Below are positions 26,167 through 33,268 of a DNA stretch of 33,268 nucleotides, piece after piece. The first letter of the stretch is position 1; each line of letters starts with the position of its first letter. Both the position numbers and the translations under genes were made by a program. This stretch comes from CAYQPF01 sp964419225 (lineage in GTDB: Bacteria; Cloacimonadota; Cloacimonadia; Cloacimonadales; CAYQPF01): positions 1 through 33,268 of the forward strand of contig CAYQPF010000042.1 in NCBI GenBank assembly GCA_964419225.1, read 5' to 3'. A model generated the notes under the pieces. It saw only the letters and a program-made list of their open reading frames with translations. It made no database searches and was not told where the DNA came from.

Positions 26167-26195
26167 TTTATACTTTATTCCTCAAAGTATGTCAA
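26167..26195 (-). promoter_or_regulatory. Near-consensus sigma-70-type promoter of the MutL-like gene
   Basis: On the minus strand, TTGACA (26195-26190), a 17-bp spacer and TATAAA (26172-26167). The expected start point leaves a leader of about 25 bases carrying GAGGTG before the ATG at 26136. This is the best promoter in the window. Confidence 0.8.
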
Positions 26196-26226
26196 AGTTT
26201 TTTTTGGAATTTTTTGTATTTGCAAT

Positions 26227-26252
26227 AAAAAAGGGTGGTTGCCCACCCTTTT
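26227..26252 (-). terminator. Intrinsic terminator downstream of the PAS chemoreceptor
   Basis: A 10-bp stem, AAAAGGGTGG (26229-26238) with CCACCCTTTT (26243-26252), loop TTGC. Read on the minus strand the stem runs into six Ts (26232-26227). It is about 490 bases past the receptor stop and about 30 bases upstream of the MutL-like promoter, so it insulates the two units. Confidence 0.65.
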
Positions 26253-26301
26253 GCGGAGATTCAAGTATGAGATATATATTTTGGTCTTCAGTTTATTTTC
26301 A

Positions 26302-26352
26302 CTGGCACCTGGCACCTGTCCTCGAGGGTGAGTTATTTCCCACTGCCCACTA
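26302..26352. repeat. 7-bp tandem arrays (CTGGCAC and CCCACTG)
   Basis: CTGGCAC, CTGGCAC, CTGTCCT occupy 26302-26322. CCCACTG and CCCACTA occupy 26339-26352. Both are in 7-bp phase with two to three units each. Confidence 0.6.
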
Positions 26353-26358
26353 TTTCTC

Positions 26359-26400
26359 AACCCTATCCTAAATCCTTTCCCTTGTAAAGGGCAAGGACTT
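26359..26400 (+). repeat. 42-bp direct repeat, copy 1
   Basis: It begins AACCCTATCCTAAATCC and ends GGGCAAGGACTT, identical over 42 bases to 26598-26639. It contains the small stem CCCTT-GTA-AAGGG. A CTGAAG-loop hairpin (GAACCAG with CTGGTTC, then CTACAGGGA) follows. Confidence 0.85.
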
Positions 26401-26478
26401 ACTGGGTGAACCAGTCTGAAGGCTGGTTCTACAGGGAGACAAGAGAAAGGACGGGGATGGGTTGTCGAACCCTTCTCC

Positions 26479-26500
26479 GGGCTGACGTGGGAGTCAGCCC
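26479..26500. repeat. GGGCTGAC hairpin, loop GTGGGA, CTACA tail
   Basis: GGGCTGAC, GTGGGA, GTCAGCCC, then CTACA. Identical in core, loop and tail to the copy at 21999-22020, 4.5 kb away. Confidence 0.8.
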
Positions 26501-26525
26501 CTACAAATCGATGGCAGCTTTCACT

Positions 26526-26548
26526 CCCCTCTCTTCACAAGAGAGGGG
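26526..26548. repeat. Perfect 10-bp hairpin (CCCCTCTCTT arms)
   Basis: CCCCTCTCTT, loop CAC, AAGAGAGGGG. Flanked by TCACT on the left and GGGGTGAG on the right, which may extend the pairing. Confidence 0.75.
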
Positions 26549-26564
26549 TCGGGGTGAGTTTTTC

Positions 26565-26592
26565 CCTACTGCCCACTGCCCCCTGCTCACTA
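26565..26592 (+). repeat. 7-bp tandem array (CCCACTG)
   Basis: CCTACTG, CCCACTG, CCCCCTG, CTCACTA: four heptamers in phase, followed 5 bases later by copy 2 of the 42-bp repeat. Confidence 0.75.
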
Positions 26593-26597
26593 TCTCT

Positions 26598-26639
26598 AAC
26601 CCTATCCTAAATCCTTTCCCTTGTAAAGGGCAAGGACTT
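26598..26639 (+). repeat. 42-bp direct repeat, copy 2
   Basis: Identical to 26359-26400. The downstream flank (GAACCAGTCT, then AGGTTCAACAGGGAAAC) is a diverged version of the flank of copy 1, so the duplication was longer than 42 bp. Confidence 0.85.
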
Positions 26640-26710
26640 GCCGTTTGAACCAGTCTAACGACAGGTTCAACAGGGAAACCGCGGAACGGTTTGGAACCGT
26701 TTACTACGAA

Positions 26711-26731
26711 CTGCCTACTGCCTACTGCCTA
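26711..26731 (+). repeat. Perfect 7-bp tandem repeat, CTGCCTA x3
   Basis: Three identical heptamers, ending 6 bases from the stop codon of the minus-strand chemoreceptor gene (26738-26740). Confidence 0.9.
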
Positions 26732-26737
26732 CTATTT

Positions 26738-29677
26738 CTAACTCATGAGTTTAAACTGCGAAAGCATATGCTTCAATTGTTCTGCCTGACCGGAAAGTTC
26801 TTCGGAGGCGGCGGCACTTTCTTCGCTATTGGCTGCAACCTGCTGAGTAACTTGGGAGACCTGACCCAGACCAGCACTGGCCTGGTTGATCCCGATTGCC
26901 TGTTCATTGGAGGCACTGGCAATATCCTCAATAAAACTGGTAACTTTGGAGACATTACTGACAATATCGGCCAGAATGATTCCGGTATCTTCGGCAATTT
27001 TATTACCTTTTTCCACTCGTCTGACAGTTTTTTCCACTAATTCAGTAGTGTCTTTTGTAGCTTTGGCACTGCGTTGGGCCAGATTTCTGACTTCATTTGC
27101 CACGACTGCAAAGCCTTTACCGTGAACTCCGGCTCTGGCTGCTTCCACTGCGGCATTGAGAGCCAGAAGATTTGTCTGGAAAGCTATATCATCGATCATT
27201 TTTACGACTTTCTTTATTTCCTGAGAAGCATCATTGATCTCTTCCATTGCTTTGATCATATTTTTCATCTGATCATTACCCTGATTGGCAGTATTTTGCG
27301 TATCAACTGCCAGCTTAGAAGCCTGTAAAGCATTGTTGGCATTGAGTTTGGTCTGGGAGGAAAGCTGCTGCATGGAAGCAGACAATTCTTCTATAGAGCT
27401 AGCCTGCTGAGATGCACCGGCACTTAAAGCCTGACTTGCTCCCGCTACCTGATCTGCACCTGCTACCACTTGTTCTGTGGAATGGGATACTTCCTGAAGT
27501 ACAACATTAATAGCATCGATTGTCTCATTTAAAGCTTCTTTGATCACAGTATGGTCACCCTGATAATTTCCTTCTACAAGTTTTGAGAAATCTTTTTTGG
27601 ACAGGTTTTGAAGGACTTTTTTAGCTTCATTTACAGGCTCAATCACAGCATCAAGAGTATCATTAACACCCTGGACGATTTTGCGGAAATCTCCCTGGTG
27701 CTTGGACGCGTCGGCTCTGGTGGCAAGTCTGCCTTCAATTGCAGCTTTGGACAGCATATTGGCATCTAAGATCAGATTATTTATTGAGTCAATACAGGTA
27801 TTTAAATTATTGCGTAATACTTCAAACTCCCCTTGGGCGTTTGTGCTGATTTTTGCAGGGATATTACCTTTAGCAATCTGATCGATATAGCCGGCATTTT
27901 GTCTCAAAGCGACAACACAAGCTTCAACAATGCTATTAATTCCACCAACCATTTTTGCCCAATCACCGGCAAACAAAGTGGTATTACCTCTATCGTCCAG
28001 ATTTCCCATATTGACATTATATACGATTCGATCGACACCTTTAAAGATAGTTGAAGTAATTCCAATCAGATCATTGAGATTATTTCTGATGATCATAAAA
28101 TCACCTTGATATTCATCAGTGATCTTTTCGGGAATATCACCTTTGCTGATACGGTTAATATAGCCTGCTGCAACATTGAGCGGACCAATCACAGAATCCA
28201 GAGTGGCATTAACACCTTCTACGATCATTTTGAAATCGCCCTGATGTTTGGAAGCATCAGCTCTGGTGGAGAGTTTGCCTTCAATGGCTGCCTGTGCCAG
28301 CATATTGGCATCCTTTACCAGATTATGTACAGAATTTTTTGTAATATAGAGGCTTTTAAATATAAGATCGAAACTCTCTTTAGCTTTTGCTGTATATTCA
28401 TTAGCAGTTGAGGCATTGCATTCAAAGTCAAGATTTCCTTCAGCCAGTTTGTTTAAACTCTCCACAAGTTTTTGAGATTCATTTTTCTGGTAATCTATAA
28501 CCTGGATTATTGCTGACATATCCTGCACAACTTCAATGTGTCCTACTTTAGCCCCATTTTTATCAAAAATATAGCTTGTATTCACCTGGAAATTGTGATC
28601 ACTTTGTGTAAAGTAAGTCTTCTCCTTACCTTTTTCCAGACATTTAATACCACAGTTTTCTGTATTACAAATATTAGCATTCCAATTACTGCATTGCTTT
28701 CCTACGACATCTTTTCTCTTTATCTGCAGCAAATCTTCTACCGGTTTGTTGATAAAAGTCCAGTTCATTTTAGCATCTGTGACTGAAATTGGGAAGGGAA
28801 TGTTATCTAGCAATTGTTCATACCAAAAAACTTTGTCTGTAATATTATCCAGAAGACCGTTTACACCCTGAATAATTGGTTTGAATTCTATGCTGAGATT
28901 TTGATCATTGCCTCTTTCTTTAAGATTTCCTTTGCTTGCTTCCGAAAGGATTTTTTCTGATTCCAGAAGAATTCCTGCTATCGCATTACGAATACTCTTC
29001 GCAAAGGATAAAGCAATAAATACACTAAAAACACATAGCAAAATTGAGATGATTACTATGAAATTTTTAGATTGATTTGCAGATTTTGAAGCAGTTTCCT
29101 TAGATTGTTCCAATAACTTTGCATTAAAAGCCAACAATTCATCCATAGCTTTTTCTGATTCCACAAAGATTGCTCTGCCATTTATTGATAATTCAAATGC
29201 TCTTTGATCTAGTGTTGCTACTTTAGGATCATCTTTATCTAATCCCTGTCCCAGTAAAACATCTTTTTCATGCTGAATGTTTATAAGTTCATTATGTCCT
29301 TTGGCCCATTGGAGATATAGGTCTTTGAAGGCATTGTACAATTTCTTTTCTGTTTCATCAGTTGGCAAAGCTTCAAATTCTTGCAGATTTTTCTCTAATA
29401 AAGCTTTTGCCTGAAGATCCCGCTCAAACTGCTTAGTTCTGTTATCTCCAAAAATTCTGCGATTGATCATGTATCTTTCGCAGGCAATCTGGAGCAAATA
29501 ATTGTACTGAACTGATTTTAATGCATCTATTGATGGATAACGATTGTCAAAGATATCTTCTTCAGCGTTACCAGATTTGTTCAATAGTATTGTTGCGGAT
29601 CCAATCATGATGATTAAAAGGAAAATAATGAATCCAAAAGTATAATAAATTTGTTTTTGTAATGTCAGCCCCTTCAT
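26738..29677 (-). CDS. Methyl-accepting chemotaxis protein with Cys-cluster PAS and poly-HAMP
   Basis: 979 aa inner-membrane chemoreceptor. TM1 is about 10-31, a helical periplasmic sensor about 32-204 and TM2 about 205-227, followed by HAMP. A PAS domain (about 285-405) holds four cysteines, C329, C337, C342 and C346 (CSNWNANIC, NTENCGIKC), suggesting a metal or redox sensor. HAMP-like repeats (GKLSTRADASKHQGDF type) fill about 420-690. The signalling domain has the canonical tip DDIAFQTNLLALNAAVEAAR and so would couple to CheW/CheA. It ends at FKLMS with no tail. GAGGTGG precedes the ATG. It is a paralog of the receptor upstream, nearly identical in the signalling tip. A terminator lies only 15-20 bases before its ribosome-binding region, so how it is transcribed is unclear. 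Confidence 0.93.
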   Translation of the reverse strand: MKGLTLQKQIYYTFGFIIFLLIIMIGSATILLNKSGNAEEDIFDNRYPSIDALKSVQYNYLLQIACERYMINRRIFGDNRTKQFERDLQAKALLEKNLQEFEALPTDETEKKLYNAFKDLYLQWAKGHNELINIQHEKDVLLGQGLDKDDPKVATLDQRAFELSINGRAIFVESEKAMDELLAFNAKLLEQSKETASKSANQSKNFIVIISILLCVFSVFIALSFAKSIRNAIAGILLESEKILSEASKGNLKERGNDQNLSIEFKPIIQGVNGLLDNITDKVFWYEQLLDNIPFPISVTDAKMNWTFINKPVEDLLQIKRKDVVGKQCSNWNANICNTENCGIKCLEKGKEKTYFTQSDHNFQVNTSYIFDKNGAKVGHIEVVQDMSAIIQVIDYQKNESQKLVESLNKLAEGNLDFECNASTANEYTAKAKESFDLIFKSLYITKNSVHNLVKDANMLAQAAIEGKLSTRADASKHQGDFKMIVEGVNATLDSVIGPLNVAAGYINRISKGDIPEKITDEYQGDFMIIRNNLNDLIGITSTIFKGVDRIVYNVNMGNLDDRGNTTLFAGDWAKMVGGINSIVEACVVALRQNAGYIDQIAKGNIPAKISTNAQGEFEVLRNNLNTCIDSINNLILDANMLSKAAIEGRLATRADASKHQGDFRKIVQGVNDTLDAVIEPVNEAKKVLQNLSKKDFSKLVEGNYQGDHTVIKEALNETIDAINVVLQEVSHSTEQVVAGADQVAGASQALSAGASQQASSIEELSASMQQLSSQTKLNANNALQASKLAVDTQNTANQGNDQMKNMIKAMEEINDASQEIKKVVKMIDDIAFQTNLLALNAAVEAARAGVHGKGFAVVANEVRNLAQRSAKATKDTTELVEKTVRRVEKGNKIAEDTGIILADIVSNVSKVTSFIEDIASASNEQAIGINQASAGLGQVSQVTQQVAANSEESAAASEELSGQAEQLKHMLSQFKLMS

Positions 29678-29692
29678 ATTCCACCTCGATTT

Positions 29693-29724
29693 AAAAAAGT
29701 GAGGGATTAGATAAATCCCTCACT
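29693..29724 (-). terminator. Intrinsic terminator between the two chemoreceptor genes
   Basis: An 11-bp stem, AGTGAGGGATT on both strands (29698-29708 pairs with 29714-29724), loop AGATA. Read on the minus strand it runs directly into TTTTTT (29698-29693). It begins 11 bases after the stop of the poly-HAMP receptor. Confidence 0.85.
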
Positions 29725-29734
29725 CTATTGTTAT

Positions 29735-32710
29735 TTAGAAATTCGTGAAGTCCTTGTCATCCAGAGAAATTACTTCTTCGGGTTTAACAAAGGTTGTTGA
29801 TTTTGCCTTAACCGCTTGACCAATTTGCTTTTTGACATTAGACTTCTGAGAACTGCTTTGAGAATTATAATTGAACTGTTGTTTCAGCTTGAACTGGGAA
29901 AGAATGTGCTTCAGTTGTTCAGCCTGTCCTGATAATTCTTCTGAAGCAGCGGCACTTTCTTCGCTGTTAGCTGCAACTTGCTGAGTCACCTGGGATACCT
30001 GACCCAGACCTGCACTGGCCTGATTGATCCCGGTAGCCTGTTCATTCGAAGCAGAAGAAATCTCTTCCACAAAGTCAGTTACTTTAGTAACATTGCCTAC
30101 GATATCAGCTAATATTCTGCCGGTTTCTTCGGCTATCTTACTGCCTTTTTCGACTCTCTTGACGGTTTTTTCAACTAATTCAGTTGTGTCTTTAGTAGCC
30201 TTCGCACTGCGTTGGGCGAGATTTCTTACTTCATTTGCCACAACAGCAAAACCTTTGCCATGAACTCCGGCTCTGGCTGCTTCTACTGCTGCATTCAAGG
30301 CTAGCAAGTTGGTCTGGAAGGCAATATCATCTATCATTTTCACTACTTTTGTGATTTCCTGGGAAGCTTCATTGATCTCTTCCATGGCTCTGATCATATC
30401 TCTCATCTGAGAATTCCCGTGCTCTGCTGTATCTTTGGTTGCTACAGCCAGTTTAGAAGCCTGAACTGCATTCTCAGCGTTCAGCTTGGTTTGGGAAGAC
30501 AGTTCCTGCATAGAGGCAGATAGCTCTTCCACAGAACTTGCCTGTTCGGACGCTCCGGAACTGAGGGCCTGGCTTGCACCTGCTACCTGATCTGCACCGG
30601 AAACAACCTGATCTGTTGACTGGAGAACTTCCTGTAATACATAGTTGATTGAATCTATGGTCTCATTCATGCTCTCTTTAATAACTGCATGATCACCTTT
30701 ATAGGTTCCTTCCATCAGCTTGGAGAAATCTTTATGAGATAAGTTTTGCAGGATTCGTTTTGCTTCATTGATTGGTTCAATTACAGCATCAAGAGTATCA
30801 TTAACGCCCTGAACGATCTTGCGGAAATCACCCTGATGCTTACTTGCATCAGCTCTGGTGGCAAGTCTTCCATCGATAGCTGCCTGAGACAGAGTATTGG
30901 CATCCGCGACAAGGCTGTTCACTGCGTCTATACATTTGTTGAGGTTATTCTTGATAGTGTTGAAGTCGCCATTGTAATTATCTGTGATCTTGGTGGGGAT
31001 ATCGCCGTTACTGATTCTGTCCACATATCCGGCAGCTACATTCAAAGGCCCGATCACAGAATCAAGGGTATCATTAACGCCCTGAACGATCTTGCGGAAA
31101 TCGCCCTGGTGCTTGCTGGCATCTGCTCTGGTGGCAAGTTTACCTTCAACTGCAGCTTTGGAAAGCATAGCTGCATCTCCAACCATGCTGTTAACAGCAT
31201 CCACGCATTTATTTAAGTTGTTTTTGATAGTATTGAAATCACCATTGTAGCTGTCTGTAATCTTGGTTGGGATATCGCCATTACTGATTCTGTCAACATA
31301 TCCTGCAGCTACATTTAAAGGTCCGATCACAGCATCGAGAGTCTCATTAACACCCTGGACGATCTTACGGAAATCACCCTGATGTTTTGTTGCATCTGCT
31401 CTGGTGGCAAGCTTACCTTCGATTGCTGCCTTGGAAAGAATGTTAGCATCAGCTACAAGACTGTTTACTGCATCTATACATTTATTCAAATTATTCTTGA
31501 TGGTGTTGAAATCGCCATTATAATTGTCTGTAATTTTCGCTGGGATGTCGCCGTTGCTGATTCTGTCCACATAGTTGGCAGCTACATTCAAAGGTCCGAT
31601 TACAGAATCTAAAGTTTCATTAACACCTTGGACGATCTTACGGAAGTCGCCCTGATGCTTTGATGCATCTGCTCTGGTGGCAAGTTTACCTTCTACAGCA
31701 GCTTTGGATAGCATGGCTGCATCGCCAGTCATACTGTTGACAGCATCTATACAGGTATTCAGATTGTTTTTGATAGTGTTGAAATCGCCATTATAGGTAT
31801 CGGTGATCTTGGCAGGGATGTTTCCCCGGCTGATTTTATCAACATAGTCTGCAGCAACATTCAAAGGTCCGATCACGGCATCAAGAACTTTGTTGAAGCC
31901 CAGCACAATAGGTTGGAACTCAAAATTGGTGCTTTCCACATTTCCGCGGGTAGCCAATTTCCCGTCAACTGCTGCAGTTACTAACGCATCTGTTTCTCCG
32001 ATCATGGATTTGACAATGTTGTTTATATTCTTAGAAATAAAGAAAGCTACAAAAATGCTTAGTATAACAATAAACAAACTGAAAAAAATGATGAAGCTTT
32101 TAGCAGAGTTTCTCGTTTTATCAGCTTCTATATCACTGTCTGCAGCAATTTTAATGTTCAAATCAATAACTTCAACTAAATGAGTACTCAAATCATCAAA
32201 ATGACTGGTTGCCTTCATACTATGTTCAAATGCACTTTGATCAAGATCTGCAATTGCTTTATCATCTCCACCAATCCCTGAAGCAGTGAGTCTGTTTCTT
32301 TCTTTCAATTTATCTACTATTTTATTATGCTCAGCATACCATTCCTGAATAGCTGATTTAGTTTCGCCCCAAATTTTTTCTTCTTCTTTAGTTGCGGGCA
32401 GAGCTTCAAATTTCTTGCTTGCTTCTTCAACTGCTTTCCAGAGGTCTTCCATTTTCTTAAATTGTTCTTCACGTACATCATATGAAACTCTTCTATTCAT
32501 GGCATATCTTTCTAAATTCATCATCATTCTGATATCAGATTCGACACTGCTTAACTCTATAATCGAAGGTAATCTGTTTTCGGTGATCTCATTATAAATA
32601 TGTGCAGTGGTAGTAAGCTTGGAATAGCTTACCCAGGATAAAATAGCAGTCAAAACAATCACTAAGCCGAAGGCAAGGCTGATTTTTTTTCCTAAAGTCA
32701 TGTTATTCAT
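29735..32710 (-). CDS. Poly-HAMP methyl-accepting chemotaxis protein with C-terminal tail
   Basis: 991 aa. TM1 is about 10-29, a helical periplasmic domain about 30-205, and TM2 about 206-229. About 240-694 is an array of five 91-residue units, each apparently a pair of HAMP-like segments (GKLATRADASKHQGDFRKIV and YVDRISNGDIPAKITDNYNG). The middle units are nearly identical. The methylation/signalling domain (about 700-935) has the canonical tip DDIAFQTNLLALNAAVEAAR. A flexible tail of about 50 residues rich in Ser, Gln and Lys ends in DFTNF, which fits the CheR-docking pentapeptide pattern x-[aromatic]-x-x-[aromatic]. The ATG at 32710 is chosen because AGGAG lies 6 bases ahead; the longer TTG frame starts inside cheW. 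The cheW stop is one base upstream, so the pair is coupled. Confidence 0.93.
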   Translation of the reverse strand: MNNMTLGKKISLAFGLVIVLTAILSWVSYSKLTTTAHIYNEITENRLPSIIELSSVESDIRMMMNLERYAMNRRVSYDVREEQFKKMEDLWKAVEEASKKFEALPATKEEEKIWGETKSAIQEWYAEHNKIVDKLKERNRLTASGIGGDDKAIADLDQSAFEHSMKATSHFDDLSTHLVEVIDLNIKIAADSDIEADKTRNSAKSFIIFFSLFIVILSIFVAFFISKNINNIVKSMIGETDALVTAAVDGKLATRGNVESTNFEFQPIVLGFNKVLDAVIGPLNVAADYVDKISRGNIPAKITDTYNGDFNTIKNNLNTCIDAVNSMTGDAAMLSKAAVEGKLATRADASKHQGDFRKIVQGVNETLDSVIGPLNVAANYVDRISNGDIPAKITDNYNGDFNTIKNNLNKCIDAVNSLVADANILSKAAIEGKLATRADATKHQGDFRKIVQGVNETLDAVIGPLNVAAGYVDRISNGDIPTKITDSYNGDFNTIKNNLNKCVDAVNSMVGDAAMLSKAAVEGKLATRADASKHQGDFRKIVQGVNDTLDSVIGPLNVAAGYVDRISNGDIPTKITDNYNGDFNTIKNNLNKCIDAVNSLVADANTLSQAAIDGRLATRADASKHQGDFRKIVQGVNDTLDAVIEPINEAKRILQNLSHKDFSKLMEGTYKGDHAVIKESMNETIDSINYVLQEVLQSTDQVVSGADQVAGASQALSSGASEQASSVEELSASMQELSSQTKLNAENAVQASKLAVATKDTAEHGNSQMRDMIRAMEEINEASQEITKVVKMIDDIAFQTNLLALNAAVEAARAGVHGKGFAVVANEVRNLAQRSAKATKDTTELVEKTVKRVEKGSKIAEETGRILADIVGNVTKVTDFVEEISSASNEQATGINQASAGLGQVSQVTQQVAANSEESAAASEELSGQAEQLKHILSQFKLKQQFNYNSQSSSQKSNVKKQIGQAVKAKSTTFVKPEEVISLDDKDFTNF
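30770..31870 (-). repeat. 273-bp in-frame tandem repeat in the receptor gene
   Basis: The marker GCATC(T/A)GCTCTGGTGGCAAG occurs at 31665, 31392, 31119 and 30846, spaced exactly 273 bases (91 codons). Units are near-identical in DNA as well as protein, implying recent expansion or ongoing conversion. A diverged first unit extends to about 31990. Confidence 0.95.
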
Positions 32711-32711
32711 T

Positions 32712-33227
32712 TTATTCTCCTTTAATTTCTTCAGTATCAATGGTTATATTTTCCAAATCTTTTTCATATAATAGTTTATCAATATCTAGAATGATTTTTA
32801 CCTGATTATCAATTTTACCAAAACCTTTAATATATTGACTTTCTTTGGTTTTTGACATTTGAGGGGGTTCCTGAATATTGGCGGCAGGAATATCAATTAC
32901 TTCTGAAACAGCATCCACGATTAAACCTACCGTGATGCTGGAAAAATTAACAACTACTGTACATGTTCTGTCCGTATAAGCTATTTCCTCCATGTTGAAC
33001 CTTAATCTGACATCAATCACCGGGATCACTTTACCCCTCAGATTGATCACTCCCTTTACATAGGTTGCCATATCAGGGATTCTGGTAATATTTAAAATCC
33101 CGATGATTTCTGTTACAAAACAGATCTCTATGGCGTAAGTCTCATTCCCGATCATGAATGTTAGATACTTGCCTTCCTGAGTATCTTCTTCTTCAAATTC
33201 GTTTTCCAAATTTTCGTTCTGACTCAT
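32712..33227 (-). CDS. cheW: Chemotaxis coupling protein CheW
   Basis: 171 aa, with an acidic N-terminal tail (about 1-18) before the CheW domain. Typical features: KYLTFMIGNETYAIEI at the start, VKGVINLRGKVIPVIDVRLRF in the middle (the conserved NLRG region that contacts receptor and CheA), VGLIVDAVSEVIDI, and YIKGFGKIDNQVKIILDIDKLL near the end. It bridges chemoreceptors and the CheA kinase. AAAAGGAG precedes the ATG. The stop TAA is followed after one base by the receptor ATG, and the receptor's ribosome-binding site lies within the last cheW codons. Its promoter is at or beyond the window edge. Confidence 0.96.
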   Translation of the reverse strand: MSQNENLENEFEEEDTQEGKYLTFMIGNETYAIEICFVTEIIGILNITRIPDMATYVKGVINLRGKVIPVIDVRLRFNMEEIAYTDRTCTVVVNFSSITVGLIVDAVSEVIDIPAANIQEPPQMSKTKESQYIKGFGKIDNQVKIILDIDKLLYEKDLENITIDTEEIKGE

Positions 33228-33268
33228 AACATCTCCTTTTTTAAAGTGAGAGAAGGCTCAACCAAGGG

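Larger units (their letters stand above)
26137..26737. other. Repeat-dense gap between the MutL-like gene and the chemoreceptor
   Basis: No supported gene; the short frames here run through repeats. On the minus strand it contains the terminator after the chemoreceptor and the promoter of the MutL-like gene. Between these are four 7-bp-period arrays, two 42-bp identical direct repeats, a GGGCTGAC hairpin, a CCCCTCTCTT hairpin and a CTGAAG-loop hairpin (26409-26433). All but the last are listed separately. Confidence 0.75.

Noticed and set aside
26406..27040. Plus-strand frames of 80 and 131 codons
   Set aside because: They translate repeat DNA and the antisense of the chemoreceptor gene.
30770..31870. 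Regular repeats resembling a CRISPR array
   Set aside because: The 273-bp units are contiguous, in frame and encode HAMP-like segments, with no spacers.

Overview
The window is A+T-rich and looks like a chromosome segment from a free-living, motile or chemotactic anaerobe of the Fibrobacteres-Chlorobi-Bacteroidetes side of the tree, most likely Cloacimonadota or a close relative. That placement is an inference. It rests on four secreted proteins that each end in a type A (Por/T9SS-like, FlgD-Ig-fold) sorting domain beginning PNPFNP, on the modular style of those proteins, and on the mixture with long poly-HAMP chemoreceptors. No rRNA, tRNA, phage, insertion-sequence transposase or CRISPR array was seen.

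Layout. From 1 to 21.6 kb all genes are on the + strand. After a 690-bp repeat-rich gap come an M6-family metalloprotease and a second secreted cadherin/Ig-like protein (692-6395, one operon with a terminator). A tight operon follows: motA-motB-DUF3795-tag (6577-9162), then moaC (9233-9688). A second repeat-rich gap holds a MITE-like inverted repeat. Next are an exported zinc phospholipase C/P1-nuclease-like protein (10122-12008), a giant C25 (gingipain)-like secreted protein that appears to have lost its catalytic His and Cys (12171-17363), and an M14 carboxypeptidase with a sorting domain (17900-21562). Convergent to these, on the - strand, are a DUF523-DUF1722 protein (22021-22965), a very long MutL/GlmL-type ASKHA protein with a near-consensus promoter (23218-26136), and a chemotaxis cluster read right to left: cheW (32712-33227), a poly-HAMP chemoreceptor (29735-32710) and a paralogous PAS-containing chemoreceptor (26738-29677).

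How the genes fit together. The secreted proteins look like a protein and phospholipid scavenging set: M6 and M14 peptidases, a C25-like scaffold and a Zn-PLC. They would suit an amino-acid fermenter. MotA/MotB and the CheW/receptor cluster would link nutrient sensing to movement. MutL/GlmL-type proteins are associated with B12-dependent mutases of amino-acid fermentation, although no mutase lies here.

The most unusual material is in the gaps. Nearly every gap over 300 bp contains several classes of short structured repeats: degenerate 7-bp-period tandem arrays at seven places, hairpins with unrelated stems but stereotyped loops and CTACA-like 3' tails, a multibranched 125-bp element, three copies of a roughly 55-bp ATTATCTCACGCG element, and a MITE-like long inverted repeat.
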